DNA from: Pseudomonas mosselii
Lineage (GTDB): Bacteria > Pseudomonadota > Gammaproteobacteria > Pseudomonadales > Pseudomonadaceae
Reading direction: 5' to 3'
NCBI RefSeq assembly: GCF_019823065.1
Contig: NZ_CP081966.1
Coordinates: 763,501-827,500, forward strand
DNA length: 64,000 bases
The notes below the pieces were generated by a model that did no database searches, was not told the DNA's origin, and worked only from the letters and a program-made list of their open reading frames with translations. The first letter of the stretch is position 1. Each line of letters starts with the position of its first letter. Shown piece after piece: positions 45,366-52,902 of the stretch. The position numbers and the translations under genes were made by a program.

Positions 45366-46079
45366 ATGCAGTTTCCGCCCCTGGAACAGGCGCGCCTGCT
45401 GCGCCGTTACAAACGCTTCCTGGCCGACATCGAGCTGGCCAGTGGCGAGCAGATCACCATCCACTGCCCCAACACCGGCTCCATGCTCAATTGCATGCAC
45501 GAGGGCGGGCAGGTGTGGTTCAGCCGCTCCAACGACCCCAAGCGCAAGTTGCCGGGTACCTGGGAAATCAGCGAAACGCCCCAGGGCCGGCTGGCCTGCG
45601 TCAATACCGGGCGCGCGAACGCCGTGGTGGAGGAGGCCCTGCGCGCCGGCGTGGTCGGCGAGCTGGCCGGCTTCACCACGCTCAAGCGTGAGGTGGCCTA
45701 TGGCGAGGAGCGCAGCCGGATCGACTTCTACCTGGAATATGCCGACGGAGCCAAGGCCTATGTCGAGGTCAAGAGCGTGACCCTGGGTTACCCCGACACG
45801 CCGGTGGCGGCCTTCCCCGACGCCGTCACCCAGCGCGGTGCCAAGCACCTGCGCGAGCTGGCCACCCTGGCGCGCCAGGGGATCCGCGCGGTGCAGCTGT
45901 ATTGCGTGAACCTGACCGGCATCGAGGCCGTGCGCCCTGCCGAGGAGATCGACGCCGCCTATGCCCAGGCCCTGCGCGCCGCCGTGGCGCAAGGGGTCGA
46001 GGTACTGGCCTACGGCACCCGCCTGGATGCGCAGCAACTGGTCATCGACCGTCCGCTGCCGGTGCTGCTCACTCCGTGA
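45366..46079 (+). CDS. sfsA: DNA/RNA nuclease SfsA family protein
   Basis: SfsA was named for sugar fermentation stimulation in E. coli and has a nuclease-like fold; the biological role is unclear. The 237-aa protein shows the family stretches [31 protein letters not shown] (with a PD-(D/E)xK-like E-x-K) and [22 protein letters not shown]. It follows the aminotransferase closely. Its last 11 bases overlap the 3' end of the convergent Rieske gene. Confidence 0.93.
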   Translation: MQFPPLEQARLLRRYKRFLADIELASGEQITIHCPNTGSMLNCMHEGGQVWFSRSNDPKRKLPGTWEISETPQGRLACVNTGRANAVVEEALRAGVVGELAGFTTLKREVAYGEERSRIDFYLEYADGAKAYVEVKSVTLGYPDTPVAAFPDAVTQRGAKHLRELATLARQGIRAVQLYCVNLTGIEAVRPAEEIDAAYAQALRAAVAQGVEVLAYGTRLDAQQLVIDRPLPVLLTP

Positions 46080-46386
46080 GCCAGATGCCCTGGCTGTCTT
46101 CCCGGCAGTCCAGGGCCTCCAGCCACTCGCCCGCGCAGGGGCCAGTGATGCATTCGCCGCTTTCTATGAGGAACTGGGCCCCGTGATGGGCGCACTGGAT
46201 CAGGCTCGCGCTGTCGTCGAGAAAGCTGTCCGCCGCCCAGTTCAGCGGGATGCCCCGGTGCGGGCAGCGGTTGCGGTAGAGGTGGACCTTGCCCTGGCGG
46301 CGCACGCCGAACAGCGGCACGCCGGCTACGCTGAAGGCGCGGCTATGGCCCTCGGCGAGGTCGTTGGAGGCGCAGAGAAAATGCAT
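46069..46386 (-). CDS. Small Rieske-type [2Fe-2S] protein
   Basis: A 105-aa protein consisting of little more than one Rieske domain. The cluster ligands are Cys41 and His43 in CPHRG, and Cys65 and His68 in CAHHGAQF. Such stand-alone ferredoxins pass electrons to oxygenases; the partner is not visible here. The start is ATG 46386. It is convergent with sfsA (3' ends overlap by 11 nt) and divergent from hmuT, whose Fur-type promoter lies about 55 bp from the Rieske start. Confidence 0.88.
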   Translation of the reverse strand: MHFLCASNDLAEGHSRAFSVAGVPLFGVRRQGKVHLYRNRCPHRGIPLNWAADSFLDDSASLIQCAHHGAQFLIESGECITGPCAGEWLEALDCREDSQGIWLTE

Positions 46387-46428
46387 TGCAGCGGAGTTTC
46401 CGGTTAAGCCGTGTGACAAAGGGATGGC

Positions 46429-46456
46429 TTGACGCTTCAATGCGAATAATTATCAA
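46429..46456 (+). promoter_or_regulatory. Promoter of hmuTUV with overlapping Fur box
   Basis: TTGACG (46429-46434), 16-base spacer, TATCAA (46451-46456). Over it lies TGCGAAT-A-ATTATCA (46441-46455), matching the 7-1-7 Fur consensus TGATAATNATTATCA at 12 of 14 defined bases. Iron-loaded Fur would block the promoter. Confidence 0.75.
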
Positions 46457-46547
46457 ATTGCCCGCATTCGTCGCGCCAGGCTGTCTATGGTGCGCACTTG
46501 TGCCGCCCGCCACAAGGTGTGCTGCCCGCCCTCTGCAAAGGAATCCG

Positions 46548-47432
46548 ATGATGCGCCGTCCCGCTGCTTTGATTGCCCTGTGCGCCGGTCTTGCCCTGTC
46601 CGCCCACACCATGGCCGCCGAGCTGCCGCAGCGCTGGGTCAGCGCCGGTGGTGCCCTGAGCGAGTGGATCAGCGCCCTGGGCGGAGAGCAGCGGCTGGTC
46701 GGTGTCGACACCACCAGCCAACACCCCGAGTCGCTCAAGGCGCTGCCCAGCATCGGCTACCAGCGCCAGTTGTCGGCCGAGGGCATCCTCAGCCTGCGCC
46801 CCGATGTGCTGGTGGGTACCGAGGAGATGGGGCCGCCGCCAGTATTGGCGCAGATCCGCAAGGCCGGGGTACGAGTCGAGTTGTTCTCCAGCAAGGCTGA
46901 GCTTGATGCGGTGGACGAAAACCTCAAGCACCTGGGGGCGTTGCTGGATGACGAGAAGAAGGCCCAGGCACTGGCCTCCGACTATCGTCGGCAACTGGAG
47001 GTGCTGCACAAGGAGGTCGAACAGGCCCAGGCCGGGCACAAGGCGCCCGGTGTCCTGCTGCTGATCGGCCATGCCGGCGCCAAGCCGATGATCGCGGGGC
47101 AGGGTACCGCCGGGGATTGGGTGCTGCGCCAGGCGGGAGGACGCAACCTCGCCGATCACCAGGGCTACAAGAACTTCTCGGTGGAGGCCCTCGCCGCGCT
47201 GAATCCGGACGTGGTGGTGTTCTCCGACCGAGCCCTCAGCGGCGAGCAGGCCTTGCAGGCACTGATCAAGGAAAACCCGACCCTGGCGACTTCGCGCGCG
47301 GCGCGCGACAAGCGCCTGCTGTCGCTCGACCCGACGCTGCTGGTCGGCGGCCTGGGCCCACGCCTGCCGGCCACCCTGCATGAGCTGGCCGCCAGCTTCT
47401 ATCCTGCCGCCAAGGCCAGCTTCACCCCATGA
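46548..47432 (+). CDS. hmuT: Haem ABC transporter periplasmic binding protein
   Basis: HmuT/PhuT binds haem in the periplasm and hands it to HmuUV. The 294-aa protein (ATG 46548; ATG 46551 is possible) has a signal peptide (MMRRPAALIALCAGLALSAHTMA) and the class III fold: RWVSAGGALSEWISALGG, GVDTTSQHPE, GYQRQLSAEGILSLRPDVLVG and YKNFSVEALAALNPDVVVF. A ribosome site AAGGAA precedes the start and a Fur-controlled promoter lies about 90 bp upstream. No outer-membrane haem receptor or PhuS gene is in the window. Confidence 0.93.
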   Translation: MMRRPAALIALCAGLALSAHTMAAELPQRWVSAGGALSEWISALGGEQRLVGVDTTSQHPESLKALPSIGYQRQLSAEGILSLRPDVLVGTEEMGPPPVLAQIRKAGVRVELFSSKAELDAVDENLKHLGALLDDEKKAQALASDYRRQLEVLHKEVEQAQAGHKAPGVLLLIGHAGAKPMIAGQGTAGDWVLRQAGGRNLADHQGYKNFSVEALAALNPDVVVFSDRALSGEQALQALIKENPTLATSRAARDKRLLSLDPTLLVGGLGPRLPATLHELAASFYPAAKASFTP

Positions 47433-48466
47433 GGCAGCGGGTTCGACCACGTACGTTGTTCATTACCCTGGCGTTGCTGTGCCTGCTCGCGGTCTGGCTG
47501 TCGCTGGCGCTGGGCCCGGTCAGCCTGCCGTTGCTCGATACCCTGCGCGCCGGCCTGCGCCTGGTCGGCTTGCCGGTGCCCGGCGAAGGCCTGGAGCAGG
47601 CCGAGATGATCCTCGGCCAGATCCGCCTGCCGCGCACCCTGCTGGGGCTGGCGGTCGGTGCCGTGCTGGCGTTGTCCGGGGTGGCGATGCAGGGGCTGTT
47701 CCGCAACCCGCTGGCCGACCCGGGGCTGGTCGGCGTCGCCAGTGGCGCCGCCCTGGGCGCGGCGGTGGCGATCGTCGGCGGCAGTTGGCTGGGGGGCATT
47801 CCCGACTGGTTCGCGCCTTACCTGCTGTCGCTCTGCGCCTTCGTCGGTGGGCTGGGCGTGACGGCGATGGTCTACCGCCTGGGGCGGCGTGACGGCCAGA
47901 CCAATGTGGCCACCATGCTCCTGGCCGGTATCGCGATGACCGCGCTCGGCGGCTCAGCGGTGGGCCTGTTCACCTACCTGGCCGACGATGCCACGCTGCG
48001 CACCCTGACGTTCTGGAACCTGGGCAGCCTCAACGGCGCCAGCTATGAGCGGCTATGGCCCCTGCTGCTGGTGGCGGCGGCCGTGGCCCTGTGGCTGCCG
48101 CGCCGGGCGCAGGCACTCAACGCCTTGCTGCTGGGCGAGTCGGAAGCCCGTCACTTGGGCATCGAGGTCGAAGGGCTCAAGCGCGAACTGGTGTTCTGCA
48201 CGGCGCTGGGCGTGGGGGCGGCGGTTGCCGCCGCCGGCCTGATCGGTTTCATTGGCCTGGTGGTGCCGCACCTGGTGCGGCTGGTGGCGGGACCGGACCA
48301 CCGGGTGCTGTTACCGGCCTCGTTGCTGGCGGGCGGTACCCTGCTGCTGTTCGCCGACTTGATCGCGCGCCTGGCCCTGGCCCCGGCGGAATTGCCTATC
48401 GGCATTGTCACCGCGTTCATCGGGGCGCCATTCTTCCTGTTCCTGCTGGTGAAGGTGCGCAGCTGA
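47429..48466 (+). CDS. hmuU: Haem ABC transporter permease
   Basis: A FecCD-family permease of 345 aa with about ten membrane helices. Typical motifs are [45 protein letters not shown] and [34 protein letters not shown], which contacts the ATPase. It overlaps hmuT by four bases and ends TGATG with hmuV, so all three are translationally coupled. Confidence 0.94.
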   Translation: MRQRVRPRTLFITLALLCLLAVWLSLALGPVSLPLLDTLRAGLRLVGLPVPGEGLEQAEMILGQIRLPRTLLGLAVGAVLALSGVAMQGLFRNPLADPGLVGVASGAALGAAVAIVGGSWLGGIPDWFAPYLLSLCAFVGGLGVTAMVYRLGRRDGQTNVATMLLAGIAMTALGGSAVGLFTYLADDATLRTLTFWNLGSLNGASYERLWPLLLVAAAVALWLPRRAQALNALLLGESEARHLGIEVEGLKRELVFCTALGVGAAVAAAGLIGFIGLVVPHLVRLVAGPDHRVLLPASLLAGGTLLLFADLIARLALAPAELPIGIVTAFIGAPFFLFLLVKVRS

Positions 48467-49233
48467 TGCTCGACGTCCGAGGGCTGTCTCTCAAGCGTGG
48501 TGGCAGCCAAGTGCTGCACGACATCAACCTGACGCTGCGGCCCGGGCAGGTCCTCGGCGTGCTCGGGCCTAACGGTGCCGGCAAGAGCAGCCTGCTCGGC
48601 GCCCTGTGTGGCGAACTGGCGCCCAGCGCCGGGCAGGTGCAACTCGATGGTCGCAGCCTTGATGGCTGGCCGGGCCAGGAACGGGCACGGCGACTGGCGG
48701 TGTTGCCGCAGGTGTCCAGCCTGGGCTTTGCATTCAGTGTCGATGAGGTGGTCGGCTTAGGTCGACTGCCCCATGCCAGCGGCCGTCAGCGTGACCGGGA
48801 GATCGTCGATGCGGCGCTGGCGGCGGCGGATGCGGGGTATCTGGTCGAGCGCAGCTACCTGGCGCTGTCCGGCGGCGAACGCCAGCGCGTGCACTTGGCG
48901 CGGGTGCTGGCCCAGCTGTGGCCCGGCGAGCCCGGCACCACGCTGCTGCTCGACGAGCCCACCTCCGCGCTCGATCCGCTGCACCAGCACACCACGCTGC
49001 AGGCGGTGCGCAGCTTCGCCGACCGTGGCGCGGCGGTGCTGGTGATCCTGCATGACCTGAACCTGGCGGCGCGCTACTGTGACCATATCCTGCTGCTGGA
49101 GCAGGGCCGCTGCCATGCCCTGGATACGCCGCAACAGGTGCTGACGCCGGCGGCGCTGCGGGCAGTGTTCGGTATCGATGTCCTGGTCCAGCCGCACCCG
49201 GAGCGCGGCCATCCGCTGATCATCACTCGCTAA
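48466..49233 (+). CDS. hmuV: Haem ABC transporter ATP-binding protein
   Basis: HmuV powers haem import. The start ATG 48466 overlaps the hmuU stop by one base; 255 aa. Walker [10 protein letters not shown] (34-42), Q-loop LPQ, signature LSGGERQR, Walker [14 protein letters not shown] and the switch His in [14 protein letters not shown] are present. Its length matches HmuV/PhuV. Confidence 0.95.
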   Translation: MLDVRGLSLKRGGSQVLHDINLTLRPGQVLGVLGPNGAGKSSLLGALCGELAPSAGQVQLDGRSLDGWPGQERARRLAVLPQVSSLGFAFSVDEVVGLGRLPHASGRQRDREIVDAALAAADAGYLVERSYLALSGGERQRVHLARVLAQLWPGEPGTTLLLDEPTSALDPLHQHTTLQAVRSFADRGAAVLVILHDLNLAARYCDHILLLEQGRCHALDTPQQVLTPAALRAVFGIDVLVQPHPERGHPLIITR

Positions 49234-49245
49234 GAGGCTTGCACC

Positions 49246-50130
49246 ATGCGCCATCCCCTGCTGTCCATCTGTCTGGTGCTGGCGCTGGGTGGTTGCCAGG
49301 CGAGCCTGCCACCCGTGCCGGCCTGGCAGGGTACCGAGGGCCGTGCCAACGCCCAGTTGGGACGGATCATCGACTTGTCCAGCGGCCAGGCATTGAGCCC
49401 CGGGCAGTTGGTCCAGCGCCTGGCCGATGCGCCACGGGTGCTGGTGGGTGAAAAGCACGACAATCCCGACCACCACCGCCTGCAGCTCTGGTTGCTGCGT
49501 GCCCTGGAGAGCCGCCGGCCACAGGGCAGCCTGCTGCTGGAAATGCTCGAGCCGCGACAGCAGGCCCTGGTCGATGCGCAGAAGGGCAAGGTGTCGCCGG
49601 CAGCCGACCTGCCCAAGGCCCTCGACTGGCAGCCCGGCTGGAACTGGGCGCTGTACGGGCCGATGGTCCGCGAGGCCCTGGCCCAACCTTACCCGCTGCT
49701 GGCCGCTAACCTGTCGCCGGAGGAAGTCCGCCAGGCCTATCGGCAGCCAGCGACACCCCCGGGCGAGCGCTCCAATGCGCCGGCAGTGGTGCAGGCGCTG
49801 CTGGCCCAGGTGCGCGCCGGCCACTGCAACCTGCTGCCGGAAAGCCAGCTACCGGCGATGCTGGCGGTGCAGCAGCAGCGTGACCGACGCATCGCCGAGC
49901 GGCTGCTGGCCGCGCCACAGCCGGCACTGCTGCTCACCGGCAGCTACCATGCGCGCAAGGACCTGGGCGTGCCCCTGCACCTGGCCGATCTCGGCGCCAA
50001 TGCCGAGGGCACGGTGCTGTTGCTGGCGGAAGTGGGGGAGGCGGTCGAGCCAGCCATGGCTGACTTCGTCTGGTATACCCCGGCGACGCCGGAGCAGGAC
50101 TACTGCGCCCAGCTGCGCAAGGCGCACTGA
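49246..50130 (+). CDS. phuW: ChaN-family haem-binding lipoprotein (PhuW-like)
   Basis: ChaN-type proteins bind haem, are membrane-anchored, and are iron-regulated. The 294-aa protein has a lipoprotein signal (LVLALGGC, Cys at residue 17) and the family core: RVLVGEKHDNPDHHRLQLWLLRALE, LLLEMLEPRQQALV, WNWALYGPMVREAL, LLLTGSYHARKDLGVPLHL. It is the fourth gene of the hmuTUV operon, 12 bp after hmuV, like phuW behind phuTUV in P. aeruginosa. Its tail is the site where P. aeruginosa places its prrF genes, and a prrF follows here. Confidence 0.87.
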   Translation: MRHPLLSICLVLALGGCQASLPPVPAWQGTEGRANAQLGRIIDLSSGQALSPGQLVQRLADAPRVLVGEKHDNPDHHRLQLWLLRALESRRPQGSLLLEMLEPRQQALVDAQKGKVSPAADLPKALDWQPGWNWALYGPMVREALAQPYPLLAANLSPEEVRQAYRQPATPPGERSNAPAVVQALLAQVRAGHCNLLPESQLPAMLAVQQQRDRRIAERLLAAPQPALLLTGSYHARKDLGVPLHLADLGANAEGTVLLLAEVGEAVEPAMADFVWYTPATPEQDYCAQLRKAH

Positions 50131-50140
50131 ATCGCGGGCA

Positions 50141-50254
50141 AAAAAAGACCCGGCAAAGTGCCGGGTCAATAACCGTGATTAGCCTGATGAGGAGATAATC
50201 TGAGCGTCCGAACCAGGGAGCATTCAGGTTACCCAACCAGTCTCGCGACCAGTT
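50141..50254 (-). ncRNA. prrF: PrrF iron-responsive small RNA
   Basis: PrrF RNAs are made in iron shortage and repress iron-using proteins by base pairing. Read on the minus strand from about 50254, the RNA begins AACTGGTCGCGAGAC, contains the conserved pairing core ATTATCTCCTCATCAGGCTA and AATCACGG, and ends in the terminator GACCCGGCACTTTGCCGGGTC plus T-run (50141-50167). Length is about 114 nt. A strong Fur box covers its promoter. The place directly after phuW matches the prrF locus of P. aeruginosa; here a single copy is present rather than a tandem pair. Confidence 0.93.
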
Positions 50255-50256
50255 GT

Positions 50257-50275
50257 GATAATCATAACGATTCTC
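50257..50275 (-). promoter_or_regulatory. Fur box of prrF
   Basis: GATAATCATAACGATTCTC agrees with the 19-base Fur consensus GATAATGATAATCATTATC at 15 positions, immediately upstream of the predicted PrrF start. Confidence 0.88.
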
Positions 50276-50301
50276 ATTACGAGGTCAATGCCTTTTGCGA
50301 A

Positions 50302-50580
50302 TTATTTTTCGTTTTTCTGTGCCGGGCACTTCGCGTCGAGCTGCTGGTTCAGCGCTTGCTTGCGTTCGGCCGGCAGGTCGTTCCAGTGCATGTCCAGCAG
50401 GGCCCCCTCGATGGCGTACAACAACACCTTCGAAGCCCGGAATCCTCGCGTTCTCACGGCTTGATAGGCACCCACCGCGCCGAGCCGGCGCAGGTCCGAA
50501 GCACTGTGGATACCGACGGCGTGCAGCCATTGCGCGGAGGTCTTGCCAAGGTTTTTCAGATGCTGCAATTCATCGTTCAT
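50302..50580 (-). CDS. TfoX C-terminal-domain protein
   Basis: A 92-aa protein made of one TfoX_C domain (LKNLGKTSAQWLHAVGIHSASDLRRLGAVGAYQAVR...LLYAIEGALLDMHWNDLPAERKQAL), a helix-hairpin-helix-like fold found at the end of the competence regulator TfoX/Sxy. It lacks the N-terminal TfoX part, so it is probably not a competence activator. The stop is about 27 bp from the prrF Fur box, and its transcript could run into prrF. Confidence 0.82.
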   Translation of the reverse strand: MNDELQHLKNLGKTSAQWLHAVGIHSASDLRRLGAVGAYQAVRTRGFRASKVLLYAIEGALLDMHWNDLPAERKQALNQQLDAKCPAQKNEK

Positions 50581-50734
50581 CGAGCCTCCTTGCGATGGCT
50601 GAACGGGTCGTGGGGATAAATCGCGAGCAGGTCAATGAGGAGTGTAGCGGGGGTTGTGAATAACGCGGCCTTTTGCCATCGGCGCCGACGGGATGCAGTC
50701 GTTTCGATGGACGCAACCTTTATGGGGCTGAGGC

Positions 50735-50761
50735 GTGGGAACGGGCCAAGCCCGCTCCCAC
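50735..50761. repeat. Single degenerate REP
   Basis: GTGGGAACGGGC-CAA-GCCCGCTCCCAC: 12-base arms with one mismatch, part of the REP core, between the TfoX_C gene and the pentapeptide gene. Confidence 0.6.
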
Positions 50762-50768
50762 AGGTCTC

Positions 50769-51122
50769 TTATTTTTGGTGAGCACTGCGATATCGCATCC
50801 GCGTCCCGAACTTCACTGACATCAGGATTTCGTCGGCGCTGAGCTCAGCCGGGAAGTAGGTCCCGGAGATCTGCGCGTGGGCGAGGCTGGCGCCCTCCAG
50901 GCCGTTTTCGCGCAGGTCGAGCCCACGCAGGTCAGCGGCGCGAAAGTACGCGTCGGTGAAGTCGATGCCGCGCACATCCAGGGCGCGCAGGTCCAGGCCG
51001 CGGAAATCACCGCCTCGAAAGTCGATAGTCGTATCGCTGGGCTTCTCGCGGTTGAACGCCGCGATCTTCTCGTCGCGGATCATCGTGTACAGGACGTTGT
51101 CCAGCTGACGGGGCTGATTCAT
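50769..51122 (-). CDS. Pentapeptide-repeat protein
   Basis: The 117-aa protein contains about ten tandem pentapeptide units A(D/N)LXX (DFRGGDFRGLDLRALDVRG..., ...FRAADLRGLDLRENGLEGAS...), residues about 33-85, which form a right-handed quadrilateral helix. The flanks, MNQPRQLDNVLYTMIRDEKI and FPAELSADEILMSVKFGTRMRYR, are conserved in pseudomonads in my recollection. The function is unknown; no gyrase-protection role can be claimed. Confidence 0.82.
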   Translation of the reverse strand: MNQPRQLDNVLYTMIRDEKIAAFNREKPSDTTIDFRGGDFRGLDLRALDVRGIDFTDAYFRAADLRGLDLRENGLEGASLAHAQISGTYFPAELSADEILMSVKFGTRMRYRSAHQK

Positions 51123-51176
51123 GGCGGCGCCTCCTCCGTGGGGTGTGATGATATTGTAATGACATCACTGGAGGGG

Positions 51177-51216
51177 CGCCTGACTTCAGGCGTGAACTGT
51201 CGACTGCTTCACGCCT
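51177..51216 (-). terminator. Overlapping hairpins after the APH/P-loop gene
   Basis: Two alternative stems share bases: CGCCTGA-CT-TCAGGCG (51177-51192) and AGGCGTGAA (51188-51196) with TTCACGCCT (51208-51216), directly beyond the stop of the minus-strand gene ending at 51223. No clear T-tract. Confidence 0.4.
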
Positions 51217-51222
51217 TGTGGC

Positions 51223-52785
51223 TCAAAGGCCGGGCAGGTGCTGGCGGATCTGCTCGATCAGCTGGTCCATGCTGGCGCTTTCCTGGGTGTTCACGCGCTT
51301 GCTGTGCTTCTGCTCCTCGGCATCCAGCGGGTCGCGGCTGGCCTGCTGCGCCTGGATCACTTCCAGGGTGGCGTCCGACGGGTCGATGGCTTCGGCCTGG
51401 CGCTGGGCCAGCCAGCTGGCGATCACCGCGTCGGGGGCCTGGCAGTCGAGAATCAGGAACGGCACGCCGGTCTCGCTGGCGACGTCCGCCGCCGCCTTGC
51501 GCTGGTCATGCTTGAGGTAGGTGGCGTCGAGTACCACCGGGAAACCGGCGTGCAGGATGATCGCCGCCAGCTCATGCAGGCGCTGGTAGGTGGCGATGCT
51601 GGCTTCCTTGTCGTAGATGCCCGCCTCGAGCTGGCCCGCGTCGGCCGCCGACTGCTTGCCGAACAGACGCTTGCGCTCCACGTCCGAACGCACGCGCACC
51701 GCGCCCAAGGCCTCGACAAGACGCATCGCCACATGGCTCTTGCCCACCGCCGAGACGCCCTGGGTGACTGCCAGCAGGCGCGAAGGGATAGTGCTGTAGC
51801 TTTCGGCCAGGTTGGCGTAGTTGCGGTAGGTGCGCAGGGTGGTGGCGCGCTGCACGCCGTCGGCGTCGGGCGACAGGCTGAACAGCGCGACCTTGGCCCG
51901 CACCAGGGCGCGATAGGCCTTGTAGAAGTTCAACAGTTCCAGGCCTTGGTAGTCACCGGTCAGTTCCAGGTACTGGCTGATGAAGCGTCGCGACAGGCAC
52001 TTCAGGCCGCGGTCCTCGAGGTCCATGGCCAGGAAGCCGACGTCAGCGTAGACATCGGTCAGGCGGAACGGCTCGTTGAACTCGATGCAGTCGAAGATCA
52101 CCACCTTACCGTCGATCAGGGTAGCGTTGCCCAGGTGGATGTCGCCGTGGCACTCACGAATGAAACCATTGGCCTTGCGCGCCTCGAGCAGGCTATGCAG
52201 GCGCTTGAAGCTGTCCTGAGCCCAGGCCTGCAGGTTGTCCAGTTGCTGCAGGTCGACCTTGTCGGTCAGGAACGGGCGGATCTGCTCGAAGTTCTGCTCC
52301 ACCGGCGCCATGACCGCGTCCGGGGTGCCCAACGGATGGTCGACCGGCACTTTCGGCGCCTGCAGGTGGAACTCGGCGATCTGCCTGGCCATCTGGTCGA
52401 TGTGACCGGCGTTCAGCTCGCCGTTGGCCTGCAGGGTGCTGAGCATCTGGTCCTGGGGGAACTGGCGCATCTTCAGCGCGTACTCGATCGCCGGGCCTTC
52501 GCCGCCGACCTGTGGGGCCTCGACGCTGCCGGTGATCGGCAGCACTTCCAGGTACAGGCCTTCGGTCAGGCGCTGGTTCAGCCGCAGCTCTTCGTTACAA
52601 AAATGCCCGCGCTGGTCCAGGCCGGTGAAGTCGAGGAAGCCGAAGTTCATGGGCTTCTTGATCTTGTAGGCGTACTCGCCGGTGAGCAAAACCCAGGAGA
52701 TGTGCGTCTCGATGAGCTGGAAGCCCGCAACCGGGTGCGGATAGAGGGCGGGGTTCTGCAGCGCGCTGATCAGGGCTTGGCTCAC
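51223..52785 (-). CDS. Fused aminoglycoside-phosphotransferase-like / P-loop kinase protein
   Basis: A 520-aa two-domain protein. The N-terminal ~310 residues resemble aminoglycoside/choline-kinase-like phosphotransferases: a Lys in YKIKKPMNFGF, the Brenner motif HGDIHLGNATLIDG, and IFDCIEFNEPFR with the Mg-binding Asp. The C-terminal ~190 residues are a P-loop nucleotide kinase of the AAA_33 type (GVSAVGKSHVA, then VRSDVERKRLFG and VVLDATYLKHDQRKAA). Such fusions are common in proteobacteria with no known substrate; resistance should not be assumed. Confidence 0.82.
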   Translation of the reverse strand: MSQALISALQNPALYPHPVAGFQLIETHISWVLLTGEYAYKIKKPMNFGFLDFTGLDQRGHFCNEELRLNQRLTEGLYLEVLPITGSVEAPQVGGEGPAIEYALKMRQFPQDQMLSTLQANGELNAGHIDQMARQIAEFHLQAPKVPVDHPLGTPDAVMAPVEQNFEQIRPFLTDKVDLQQLDNLQAWAQDSFKRLHSLLEARKANGFIRECHGDIHLGNATLIDGKVVIFDCIEFNEPFRLTDVYADVGFLAMDLEDRGLKCLSRRFISQYLELTGDYQGLELLNFYKAYRALVRAKVALFSLSPDADGVQRATTLRTYRNYANLAESYSTIPSRLLAVTQGVSAVGKSHVAMRLVEALGAVRVRSDVERKRLFGKQSAADAGQLEAGIYDKEASIATYQRLHELAAIILHAGFPVVLDATYLKHDQRKAAADVASETGVPFLILDCQAPDAVIASWLAQRQAEAIDPSDATLEVIQAQQASRDPLDAEEQKHSKRVNTQESASMDQLIEQIRQHLPGL

Positions 52786-52902
52786 GGATCATCCTTCAGG
52801 AGTCAGGGAATTCGAATCGGACATTATGGTCAATGGTGCCGTCCCTGCAAACCGCCGAGGGGCGTCTGCCCCCCTTTTCCAAAGTGCGTATAATCCGCCG
52901 CC

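Noticed and set aside
50302..50580. Competence regulator TfoX/Sxy
   Set aside because: Only the C-terminal domain is present; the activator part is missing.
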